From NCBI GenBank assembly GCA_028823235.1, contig JAPKBW010000002.1, forward strand, positions 62,001-126,000: a stretch of 64,000 bases of DNA, given 5' to 3'. This DNA comes from Longimicrobiales bacterium (lineage in GTDB: Bacteria > Gemmatimonadota > Gemmatimonadetes > Longimicrobiales > Gaopeijiaceae). The position numbers were made by a program, and so were the translations under genes. Shown in pieces: positions 41,878 to 49,752 of this stretch. The notes under the pieces are model-generated. The model was given only the letters and a program-made list of their open reading frames with translations. It made no database searches and was not told the origin of the DNA. Each line of letters opens with the position of its first letter. Positions within the stretch are counted from its first letter, which is position 1.

Positions 41878-44093
41878 GTGGCGCTCGCACCCGGGAACGC
41901 CTCGTAGAATGCTCTATCTTCGGCAGCGAGTCGGACCAGGACTGGGGCAGGCTCGAAGCGGGCTCCGAACTCCCGATGAAGTTCCTGCAGCTGATCGAGC
42001 ACACCCCGCGGATGCAGCGTGTCGGCGAAACGCAGGAGGCCACCGCGGAAGGGAGGGAACCCTGTTCCCATGATCATGGCCAGATCGATGTCATAGGCGG
42101 CAGTAACAATTCCGTCCTCCAGAATTCGTGCGGCTTCGTTTACCATCGACAAGACGAGCCGTCGACGGATGGCGGCATCCGCACCGCTCGTCTGTTCGGG
42201 CTCTCGGGCCGTCATTCCGAGTTCTGCGAAGACGCCATTGTCGACGCCCTTCGCGACACCATTCTCATAGGTGTAGAGGCCGGAGCCACCCTTTTTCCCC
42301 AGACGTCCGGTGTTGCCGAGAGCGATCAACATCGGCGCGGGCTCAAAACGTTCGCCGAGGCCGGCGTAAAGAGATGCTCCGGCGTGACTCGATACGTCGA
42401 TGCCAACCTCGTCGATGAGACGGAGCGGGCCCATCGGCATGCCGAACTCCAGGGCCACCCGGTCGATCGTCTCGATCGAACCTGTGTCAGCGAGCAGGTA
42501 TCCGGCTTCGTTCAGGTACGGCCCCAGAATTCGATTCACCAGGAAGCCGGGTCCATCGCCAACCACGACAGGGACCTTGCCGAGGCGAACCGCGAGTCGA
42601 TACACGAGGCGTACGGCCTCGTCCGAGGTCTTCGGACCGCGAATGACCTCGACGAGCGGCATCCTGTGCACCGGATTGAAGAAATGCATGCCACAGAAGC
42701 GCTCTGGGTGATCCAGCGCGTCGGCCATCTCGGTCACGGAAAGAGATGACGTATTGGTGGCGAGGACACACCGCTCCGAAATGTGCACCTCCATTTCTTG
42801 AAGCACCGCCTTCTTCACGGCCATCTTTTCTACGATGGCTTCGATCACCAAGCCTGCATTCGAGAGACCATGGTATTCGAGGCCCCCGGAAATGAGTTCT
42901 AGTTGTTGCGCTGCCTCTCGACGACTCAGTCGCCGCCGCTTCACGGACTTGTCGAAGAGCGACTTCGCGTGCCGAAGGCCACCTGTCACCGCGGCGTGAT
43001 CGATGTCCTTCATGAACACACGGATGCCTCTCGATGCACCAAGCTGGGCGATGCCCCCACCCATGACTCCGGCCCCGAGGACACCGATCTCGTCGACCAA
43101 CGGGGGCTCCAGACCAGGAGTCGCGCTCGTCGTTGGTGTCGAGGACGTGTCATCCCTGTGAGTTACACCGTCGCCCTTTCGGGCGGCTTCACGCATGTGA
43201 AACACGTGAACGAGGTTCTTACACACTGGAGCCACGAGGAGCTCAGCCGCGGCCTTTGCTTCGGCCAGGAGGCTGGCCTCAATCGGGCCACCCATGTGGT
43301 CTCGGAGGATATCGAGAATCCGCAGTGGGGCAGGGTAGTGGCCTCCGGTCGTCGCGAGGACCTTTTTGTGTGCCGTACGGAGCACGATTCGCCGCCCGAG
43401 AGCGGTTTCGTCGAGGAATCGGGTCAGAAGCGGTCGTTTGCCCGTCGCGCCACGATCCGGGTTCTGGACCACGCCGAGGGCGAAGGCCCTCGCTTTGTCC
43501 TCGAACAGTCCTGCCGGGAACACTTCTGATGCCAGGCCAATACGCTTCGCCTTGGAGGCGTCGATGCGCTTGCCAGTCAGCAACAAGTCGAGAGCGGCCT
43601 GGAGCCCGATCAGGCGGGGCAGGCGCGTTGTACCGCCCCACGCCGGGAGGATGCCCAGCTGGACCTCAGGCAGACCCATCTTCGTCTTCTTGGCATCCGA
43701 CAGGACCCGGTACCCGCACGCGAGCGACAGTTCGACTCCTCCACCGACGCACACGCCATGAATCGCCGCAATTGTCGGAACCGTGAGGGCTGCGAGGTCA
43801 TCGTAGATCGACTGCCCGATCCGAATGGCTCGCTCGGCCGCTTCGGGGTCTTCGACGCTACCGATGATCTCGATGTCGGCTCCGGCGATGCACGAGTCCG
43901 GTTTTCCGCTTCGCACGATCAACGCCACGAGTCGCCCTTCACGGGCCGCGCCACGCGCCTCGTCGATCAACTCTCCGAGCCGAAGCATCACTGACTCGGT
44001 CAGGACGTTCATCAAACGGTCGGGGTCGTCGAACGTGATCCAACCGACCTGGGAGGAGTCGATCTCGAAGGTTGGGGTCGCGCTGTGTGTCAT
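41874..44093 (-). CDS. Bifunctional enoyl-CoA hydratase / 3-hydroxyacyl-CoA dehydrogenase
   Basis: This 739-residue cytosolic enzyme is FadB/FadJ-like and catalyses two steps of beta-oxidation. The N-terminal crotonase domain (1 to about 200) contains CIAGADIEIIGS and HGVCVGGGVELSLACGYRV. A Rossmann dehydrogenase domain starts near 335 (IGVLGAGVMGGGIAQLGA) and is followed by CGMHFFNPVHRMPLVEV. A helical end completes it. A thiolase partner is not nearby. It is first in the operon with MocA, XdhC, XdhC and DUF402, joined by 4-base overlaps. Confidence 0.93.
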   Translation of the reverse strand: MTHSATPTFEIDSSQVGWITFDDPDRLMNVLTESVMLRLGELIDEARGAAREGRLVALIVRSGKPDSCIAGADIEIIGSVEDPEAAERAIRIGQSIYDDLAALTVPTIAAIHGVCVGGGVELSLACGYRVLSDAKKTKMGLPEVQLGILPAWGGTTRLPRLIGLQAALDLLLTGKRIDASKAKRIGLASEVFPAGLFEDKARAFALGVVQNPDRGATGKRPLLTRFLDETALGRRIVLRTAHKKVLATTGGHYPAPLRILDILRDHMGGPIEASLLAEAKAAAELLVAPVCKNLVHVFHMREAARKGDGVTHRDDTSSTPTTSATPGLEPPLVDEIGVLGAGVMGGGIAQLGASRGIRVFMKDIDHAAVTGGLRHAKSLFDKSVKRRRLSRREAAQQLELISGGLEYHGLSNAGLVIEAIVEKMAVKKAVLQEMEVHISERCVLATNTSSLSVTEMADALDHPERFCGMHFFNPVHRMPLVEVIRGPKTSDEAVRLVYRLAVRLGKVPVVVGDGPGFLVNRILGPYLNEAGYLLADTGSIETIDRVALEFGMPMGPLRLIDEVGIDVSSHAGASLYAGLGERFEPAPMLIALGNTGRLGKKGGSGLYTYENGVAKGVDNGVFAELGMTAREPEQTSGADAAIRRRLVLSMVNEAARILEDGIVTAAYDIDLAMIMGTGFPPFRGGLLRFADTLHPRGVLDQLQELHREFGARFEPAPVLVRLAAEDRAFYEAFPGASAT

Positions 44094-44153
44094 CGCGGCT
44101 CGTGTGCGAGGGGCTGCATCGTCACCACAATAGGCAACCGAGGCGCAAAAGGA

Positions 44154-44188
44154 AGCCGCCCGGGCGCACTGAAGGCGCCCGGGCGGCT
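44154..44188 (-). terminator. Rho-independent terminator of the lipoprotein gene
   Basis: A perfect 14-bp inverted repeat, AGCCGCCCGGGCGC (44154-44167) and GCGCCCGGGCGGCT (44175-44188), has a 7-base loop. On the minus strand it is followed by TTCCTTTT, a T-rich tail. It lies between the lipoprotein gene (ends 44212) and the fatty-acid gene start (44093), and would stop minus-strand transcripts, separating the two units. Confidence 0.8.
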
Positions 44189-44211
44189 GAAGCCCCTGTT
44201 TCCGGCTTGGT

Positions 44212-44991
44212 CTAAAGCTTAACGCGCTCGTCAGCGTTCGACCGATTCAGCTTGACCGTGAGCGGTTCGCCGCCTTCGACCACGATCGGCAGGTTCCAGT
44301 ACAGCTCGGTGTAAGCAGTCTCGTAACGCGCGTACACCCAGTAGGCACCGGGCTTCACGTTCAGGCCGCCGCGGGCCACACCGCTCGCATCGGTCGTGTC
44401 TACGACCCAGTCGAGCCCCGTGACCGATTGCTTAGTAGCGAAGACGGTGCCGATGTCGGCGAAGGCCTCGTCGCCCCACTGCTCCTGAATGATTCGCACA
44501 GAGTCGGAAGCTCGAATCGTTCCCTGCTGAAGCGAGTCGAAATCGTCGAAGGTCTGCTCGACCTCAGTCTCGGCTGCGCCGTACTCACTGTCCCAGTCCT
44601 GCCACTCGCGGAACAGAGCCACGTATGCGGCCTCACCGCGTGAGTAGCCTTCCATAGCTTTGTTCAACTGTTGCAGCGTGTCCCGAATCGTCGCCCAGCG
44701 GCGGTTGGCCTCATCCCACTCGGCCTGTGCTGTCTGGACTTGGCTGCGGCGCTCAAGGAGTTCCTGAGGAATCTCTGGCTCGGGCGTTCCGTACAGGGTA
44801 GCCATCTCTCCGAAGACCACATCTCGATCGAACGGGATCAGTTGCACTTCGATGTCGGGCAGGGCGCGTGCCGATGTGCCTTCTCCGTCAAGATTCGGGA
44901 GATCGAGCTCCATCGTGACCACGACCTCTGCTGGTCCGCACGCAGCGGTTGCCAGTAGCAGGCTCAGGGCGAGCGGTAGATTCCTTCTCAT
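44212..44991 (-). CDS. Hypothetical lipoprotein with coiled-coil region
   Basis: This 259-residue protein starts at ATG 44991 (GGAG site 8 bases away) with a lipoprotein signal (LLLATAAC, Cys 18). The middle (about 80-150) is rich in Gln, Glu and Trp, with heptad-like spacing (RSQVQTAQAEWDEANRRW, RDTLQQLNKAMEGYS), suggesting a helical coiled coil. The C-terminal part from about 195 looks like a beta-sandwich of the carboxypeptidase-regulatory kind (VDTTDASGVARGGLNVKPG). It has no known family. It is a single transcript ending at the strong terminator at 44154. Confidence 0.7.
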   Translation of the reverse strand: MRRNLPLALSLLLATAACGPAEVVVTMELDLPNLDGEGTSARALPDIEVQLIPFDRDVVFGEMATLYGTPEPEIPQELLERRSQVQTAQAEWDEANRRWATIRDTLQQLNKAMEGYSRGEAAYVALFREWQDWDSEYGAAETEVEQTFDDFDSLQQGTIRASDSVRIIQEQWGDEAFADIGTVFATKQSVTGLDWVVDTTDASGVARGGLNVKPGAYWVYARYETAYTELYWNLPIVVEGGEPLTVKLNRSNADERVKL

Positions 44992-45106
44992 AAACAAACT
45001 CCAACAGTTGTCAAACTTTGAACACGAAGCGCTCCAAGGTAGTAGGGCTGAAAATGGTGATCAACCTCAGACGGTACCTACTCATGGGGTACGCTATGGC
45101 GAGCCG

Positions 45107-46039
45107 TCAGTTGCGGATGTAATCCGGAAGGATAAACAGTGACGGATCCTGTGCCACGCCGTTCATCTTCACCTCGTAGTGGAGGTTTGGGGCTGTTGCC
45201 GTACCGGTGCTACCAACTTGAGCGATCACATCGCCTCGGGTCACCTCGTCTCCGACCGCCACGATCAACTTCGAGGCGTGCCCGTAGAGCGTGGTAAAGC
45301 CAAAGCCATGGTCTACTTCTACCGTGAGTCCGTACCCGACGACCCAGCCTGACTGAATGACGCGACCCTTTGCTGAGGCGAAGATCGGAGTGCCGGTCGG
45401 TGCGGATACGTCGATTCCCTGATGAGGGAGCGGACGATTGTGTACGGGGTGTATGCGCGCCTTCGAGAAGCCGCTGCTCAGCCATCCGCGTGTCGGGAGA
45501 ATCGAGGGTGTCGATTCCAGCTGGTCACGATGAGCCAGGAGGGAATCCATTGCCTCCACCAGACTTTCTGAAAGGAGCTGCGCTCGACGCTCGAGGGCGC
45601 TCAGGTCGTACGAGGTTGCGAAGATGGACTTCGTGGTGACCGAGTCCACTGTCCATAGAGGCGATGTCTCTGGGAGACCGAGTCCCGGCCCTCCTACGCC
45701 AGCTTCCAGAACATCAGGGTCGATGATTTTGAGGCCCGCGAGAATGCGAAACTGTGCGTCATTCGACGCCACTCGATCCAGTGTCGATCCCAGTGTTTGG
45801 ATGCGCTCCTGGAACTCGGCCAATTCGGTTTCCAGGGCATCATTGCGTGTCTCGAGGTTCTGTGACTTCACGCGTGTGACAGAACTCGTACCCAAAATCA
45901 ACGTGCTCGCGACAACCGCGATAGCGGCCATCCCTAACGCCCACACACCCGCTCTTAGGGTGCGTGTCGACAACGAATATTGTTGGACCGGGTCATCCTG
46001 TCCTCGCATAACGAGGAAGGTCCACCTGTCTCCGGCCAT
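45107..46039 (-). CDS. M23-family cell-wall endopeptidase, membrane-anchored
   Basis: This 310-residue protein has a short cytosolic start, one membrane helix (about 31-50), a coiled-coil stalk (NLETRNDALETELAEFQERI) and a zinc M23 peptidase domain from about 195 to 305. Metal-site segments are HQGIDVSAPTGTPIFA, and GFTTLYGHASK with LHYEV. M23 enzymes cut peptidoglycan cross-bridges or peptide stems. It stands alone 67 bases upstream of no same-strand partner; an AT-poor region of about 215 bases separates it from metG. Membrane anchoring and the stalk point to a divisome or cell-wall role. Confidence 0.9.
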   Translation of the reverse strand: MAGDRWTFLVMRGQDDPVQQYSLSTRTLRAGVWALGMAAIAVVASTLILGTSSVTRVKSQNLETRNDALETELAEFQERIQTLGSTLDRVASNDAQFRILAGLKIIDPDVLEAGVGGPGLGLPETSPLWTVDSVTTKSIFATSYDLSALERRAQLLSESLVEAMDSLLAHRDQLESTPSILPTRGWLSSGFSKARIHPVHNRPLPHQGIDVSAPTGTPIFASAKGRVIQSGWVVGYGLTVEVDHGFGFTTLYGHASKLIVAVGDEVTRGDVIAQVGSTGTATAPNLHYEVKMNGVAQDPSLFILPDYIRN

Positions 46040-46206
46040 GATTCCGCCTTTTATCCACGAACGTTTGAACTACAGACGACTGCACGCTCAGGGGGAGGTG
46101 CGAAGCCGACCCATCAAAAATGCTCAATGGACCTGCCAGATGCTTAGCAGTTAAAGCTAGGGGGCCTTCGAAAAGGAAGTCAAGCAGCCCCGGGGCGGGC
46201 TACGTG

Positions 46207-46242
46207 CAAAAAGGTGCAAGCCCTCGGTGCGCCCGCCGAGGC
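46207..46242 (-). terminator. Candidate terminator after metG
   Basis: On the minus strand, CCTCGG (46241-46236) and CCGAGG (46227-46222) pair around an 8-base loop, and TTTTT (46212-46208) follows about 10 bases later. It lies 15 bases past the metG stop, so it may end the accA-ricT-metG transcript. The stem is only 6 bp and the spacer to the T run is long. The other bases of the 46040-46256 gap show nothing else. Confidence 0.4.
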
Positions 46243-46256
46243 ACTCACGCTTACTC

Positions 46257-47807
46257 CTATGCCAGCCAAGACGGCTCCACTTTTGGGAAGAGTGGATCGC
46301 CCTTGCGGACGTTCAGCCCGGCAACCTTCAGTTCGGCGGCCTCATCAAGTCGCGGCACGCCTTTGAGGCCAAGTCGACTCGCGAGCTCTTCCATGGCCGT
46401 TGGTGTTACCGGCTGGAACAGGGCGGCAAGCACCACGAGGGCACGAGCCAGCGTAGCAAGCGTCTCGTCGAGGTCCTCGGCCTGGGCGTCATCTTTCGCC
46501 TGGCGCCATGGCTGTCGATCTTCGACGTACCCATTCGCAGCACGCCCGAGGTCCATGGCGGCGCCGAGTGCGTCGTGGATCTTGTACCGGTCCCGGGCTT
46601 CGCGCGATGCCTTCATGGCCGCCGCGATCTCGGCGGCCATGCCGCTGCCCGAGTGCTCGGGCACTGTTCCGTCCCGGTACTTGGCGATCATCGCGATCGC
46701 GCGACTCGCCAGATTCCCCAGGACGTTGGCGATCTCCTCGTAGCGGATCAGGAATCGCTCGGGTGTATACGAGGCATCTCCACCGGTCGGCATCTCACGC
46801 ATCAGATACCATCGTACAGCATCGGAGCCGAACTCGTCCCGGAGGGAAAGTGGGTCGACGACGTTGCCGAGTGACTTCGACATTTTTGTCTCACCAACCA
46901 CCCACCATCCGTGCGACAGGATGCGGGAGGGGACAGGCAGTCCGACTCCCATGAGGAGGGTAGGCCAGTACACTGAATGCGTCGTGAGAATGTCTTTTCC
47001 TATGACATGCATATCTGTCGGCCACCGTGACCCCGTGACATCTTCGAAGCCTTGTTTTCCCGGGGCAGCGGCTGGGTCGATGGCGCCTGACGCAGTCAGA
47101 TAGTTGATGAGCGCGTCGACCCAGACGTATGCAACGTGCTCAGAGTCGAACGGCAGCTCGATACCCCAGGACACGCGGGATTTTGGCCGAGAAATCGAGA
47201 GGTCCCCCAGTGGCTGGCGGAGAAACCCGAGAATCTCGTTTCGGCGAACGTCAGGGACGATCCACTCGGGGTTGTCCTCGATCTGCTTGACGAGTGCGTC
47301 CTGCCAGCTCCCCATCCGGAAGAAGTAATTCTTCTCCTCCACGTGGATCACGGGCTTCCCGCAGATCTGACAGGTGCGGTCCTCGCCGATGTCCTTCTCG
47401 GTCCAATACCGCTCATCGGAGACGCAGTACCAACCCGAATAAAGTCCCTCGTAAATCTGGTCGCGTTCCCACAGTCGGATCAAGAAGGCGCGGACGACCT
47501 CCTTGTGCTCCTCTTCCGTTGTACGGATGAACCTGTCGTGAGAAATCCCGAGCCGCCCCCACGCCGCTTCGAATCGGTCAGCCATCGTGTCGCACAGCTC
47601 GAGCGGGCTGACGCCCCGCTTCTCAGCCTCGTCTTGGATCTTCTGGCCGTGCTCGTCTGTGCCTGTCAGGAAGAACACATCGTGGCCGTCCTGCCTGGCG
47701 AAGCGAGCGAGGACGTCCGTGAGGATCGTTGTGTACGCGTGACCAAGGTGAGGTTCGCCCGAGGCGTAGTAGATCGGGGTCGTGTAGAACCGGCGTGTCG
47801 AGCTCAA
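46257..47807 (-). CDS. metG: Methionine-tRNA ligase
   Basis: The 516-residue class Ia synthetase charges tRNA-Met with methionine. It has the ATP-site HLGH variant of HIGH (YASGEPHLGHAY, about residue 20), an insert with a single zinc knuckle (TCQICGKPV) and KMSKSLGNVVDP near 310. The anticodon-binding helical domain ends the protein; the C-terminal dimerisation domain of longer forms is absent. The start is TTG 47807, overlapping the ricT stop (TTGA). The metG-ricT pairing is common in bacteria. Confidence 0.95.
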   Translation of the reverse strand: MSSTRRFYTTPIYYASGEPHLGHAYTTILTDVLARFARQDGHDVFFLTGTDEHGQKIQDEAEKRGVSPLELCDTMADRFEAAWGRLGISHDRFIRTTEEEHKEVVRAFLIRLWERDQIYEGLYSGWYCVSDERYWTEKDIGEDRTCQICGKPVIHVEEKNYFFRMGSWQDALVKQIEDNPEWIVPDVRRNEILGFLRQPLGDLSISRPKSRVSWGIELPFDSEHVAYVWVDALINYLTASGAIDPAAAPGKQGFEDVTGSRWPTDMHVIGKDILTTHSVYWPTLLMGVGLPVPSRILSHGWWVVGETKMSKSLGNVVDPLSLRDEFGSDAVRWYLMREMPTGGDASYTPERFLIRYEEIANVLGNLASRAIAMIAKYRDGTVPEHSGSGMAAEIAAAMKASREARDRYKIHDALGAAMDLGRAANGYVEDRQPWRQAKDDAQAEDLDETLATLARALVVLAALFQPVTPTAMEELASRLGLKGVPRLDEAAELKVAGLNVRKGDPLFPKVEPSWLA

Positions 47808-48691
47808 TGAATATCTCCGGCGGGCGCAGATTCCGTGTCAGGTTTCTCTTCTGGGCTGTGGCTGGCGCGCGGGCCGACTTCTTCCTTGAGGTCGTCGAGC
47901 GAAACGGTGCGTCGTGATCCGTCCTTCGCGCGGAGGGTCACCTGATCGTGCCAGATGTCCACACCAATCACCCTCTCTTCACCGGAGTCGGTCTGGACGG
48001 TCCGTCCCTCCCGCGGGAAGCGACGACGTGCTTCGACGTAGGTTCGATGCTCGTACATCAGACAGCACATGAGGCGCCCGCAGCATCCACTGATCTGGGC
48101 TGGGTTCAGTGAGAGGCCCTGGTCTTTGGCCAACTGAAGCGAGACCGGTTTCAGTTCCGGGAGCCAGGTCGAGCAGCATAGCTCTCTGCCGCAGCGGCCG
48201 ACGCCGCCGAGGAGCGCCGCCTCGTCTCGTACACCGATCTGCTTGAGCTCGATACGCGCACGGAAGGTTCTGGCCAGGTCCCGAACGAGCTGGCGGAAGT
48301 CGACCCGTTTATCCGCGGTAAAGTAGATGATCACTTTTTTACGATCGAACTGCCACTCGGCCTCCGTCACCTTCATGTTGAGGCCGTGTTCTGCGACCAA
48401 TTTCCGAGTCTCTGTGCGGACGCGCTCCTCGTCTCCGCGAAGGACCTCCCAACGAGCAATCTCATCTTTGTGGGCGTGTCGTACGATAGAGTGCTCCGGC
48501 GTCGGGGTGGTACAGCCACCCGAAGAGGAGCATTTCCGTTCCGCGATTGCGCCAACCGCGGAGACCTCGCCCAGGTCCTCACCGCGATCTGCCTGTACGA
48601 TGACGTGCTGTCCTGGCCGCAGGTCGAGCTCGACGTAGGAGAAGTATCCCTTACGAGTGCCCTTGAAGCGGATCTCCGCAAAGCCGGCCAT
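47804..48691 (-). CDS. ricT: RicT/PSP1-family iron-sulfur regulatory protein
   Basis: This 295-residue protein is a PSP1-domain protein of the YaaT/RicT type. It shows FKGTRKGYFSYVELDLRPGQ at the start, and conserved cysteines CGRELCCSTW and CCGRLMCCLMYEH that hold iron-sulfur clusters in Bacillus RicT. RicT acts with RicA and RicF in RNA processing and competence in Bacillus; its role here is unknown because the partners are not visible. It lies between accA (7-base gap) and metG (4-base overlap). Confidence 0.88.
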   Translation of the reverse strand: MAGFAEIRFKGTRKGYFSYVELDLRPGQHVIVQADRGEDLGEVSAVGAIAERKCSSSGGCTTPTPEHSIVRHAHKDEIARWEVLRGDEERVRTETRKLVAEHGLNMKVTEAEWQFDRKKVIIYFTADKRVDFRQLVRDLARTFRARIELKQIGVRDEAALLGGVGRCGRELCCSTWLPELKPVSLQLAKDQGLSLNPAQISGCCGRLMCCLMYEHRTYVEARRRFPREGRTVQTDSGEERVIGVDIWHDQVTLRAKDGSRRTVSLDDLKEEVGPRASHSPEEKPDTESAPAGDIH

Positions 48692-48698
48692 GAGGGGG

Positions 48699-49649
48699 TC
48701 AGTCCAGCCGGTAAGAACCGATGGCTTCGTACTTCTCCCATCGCTGTTCTAGAAGATTTTTGGTCGAGAGCTTCCCAAGTGCGGTCAGCGTGCGGTTCAG
48801 CGCCTCCGCGAGATTCGAGGCTGCCCCATCCCAGTCCGTGTGCGCGCCGCCGTCGGGCTCGGGCACGATCTCGTCGCAAACGCCGGCGGCCTTGAGGTCG
48901 GTCGCCGTCAGCCGCAGGGCGATCGCCGCCTTCTCTTTGTGTTCAGCGGAACGCCACAGGATCGCAGCACAGCCTTCCGGCGAGATGACCGAATAGATCG
49001 AGTGCTCGAGCATGAGGATCCTGTCCGTCACCCCGATTCCGAGCGCTCCTCCGGACATCCCTTCGCCAAGAACCGCCGACACGATCGGCACGCGCAGGCG
49101 GGACATTTCACGGAGATTGAAGGCGATCGCCTCACCGATGCCCCGTTCCTCCGAGCCTAGTCCCGGATAGGCGCCGGGCGTATCGATGAATGAGATCACC
49201 GGACGGCCAAATTTCTCCGCCTGCTGCATGAGACGGAGTGCCTTTCGATAGCCTTCAGGGTGTGGCATCCCGAAATTGCGACGGAGGTTCTGCTTCATGT
49301 CGCGGCCCTTTTGCTGACCCACGATCATGACAGACTTGCCGTTCAGGCGTGCCCAGCCTCCGACGATGGCCTCGTCGTCACGGAAATTCCGGTCACCATG
49401 CAGCTCGACCCAATCGGTGAATGCCCGCTCGATGTAGTCGAGGGCGTAAGGCCGCTGCGGATGGCGCGCGACCTGTACCTGCTCCATCGGCTTGAGGTTT
49501 GCATACGTCTTCTGCTTTAGACCCTCGAGCTTGCTTCGAAGGACCGTCACTTCGTCGGAGACGTCGATCCCCCGTCGGTCGGCGAGGTCCAGGAGTTTGT
49601 CGATCTGTTCCTTGATCTCGACGATGTCACGCTCAAAATCTAGATGCAC
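48699..49649 (-). CDS. accA: Acetyl-CoA carboxylase carboxyltransferase subunit alpha
   Basis: AccA with AccD forms the carboxyltransferase that makes malonyl-CoA, the first step of fatty acid synthesis. The 316-residue length is typical. It starts MHLDFERDIVEIKEQIDKL and shows the crotonase-fold GARPVISFIDTPGAYPGLGS region, GEGGSGGALGIGVTDRI-like glycine loop (VLGEGMSGGALGIGV) and SVISPEGCAAILWR. It is first in the accA-ricT-metG operon. No accD is in the window. Confidence 0.96.
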   Translation of the reverse strand: MHLDFERDIVEIKEQIDKLLDLADRRGIDVSDEVTVLRSKLEGLKQKTYANLKPMEQVQVARHPQRPYALDYIERAFTDWVELHGDRNFRDDEAIVGGWARLNGKSVMIVGQQKGRDMKQNLRRNFGMPHPEGYRKALRLMQQAEKFGRPVISFIDTPGAYPGLGSEERGIGEAIAFNLREMSRLRVPIVSAVLGEGMSGGALGIGVTDRILMLEHSIYSVISPEGCAAILWRSAEHKEKAAIALRLTATDLKAAGVCDEIVPEPDGGAHTDWDGAASNLAEALNRTLTALGKLSTKNLLEQRWEKYEAIGSYRLD

Positions 49650-49752
49650 GGCAATAGCCAGTATGACTTCAGGTTTGCTTCAAGCTCGTGTTGTACGAGG
49701 GCCGATAAGCTCGCCCGATCGCGGTCGGGTCCGCAAGCTGACGACGACGGAC

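Noticed and set aside
49660-49752. CCCGA...TCGGG repeat between M1 and accA
   Set aside because: A 5-bp stem without T run in GC-rich DNA is expected by chance.
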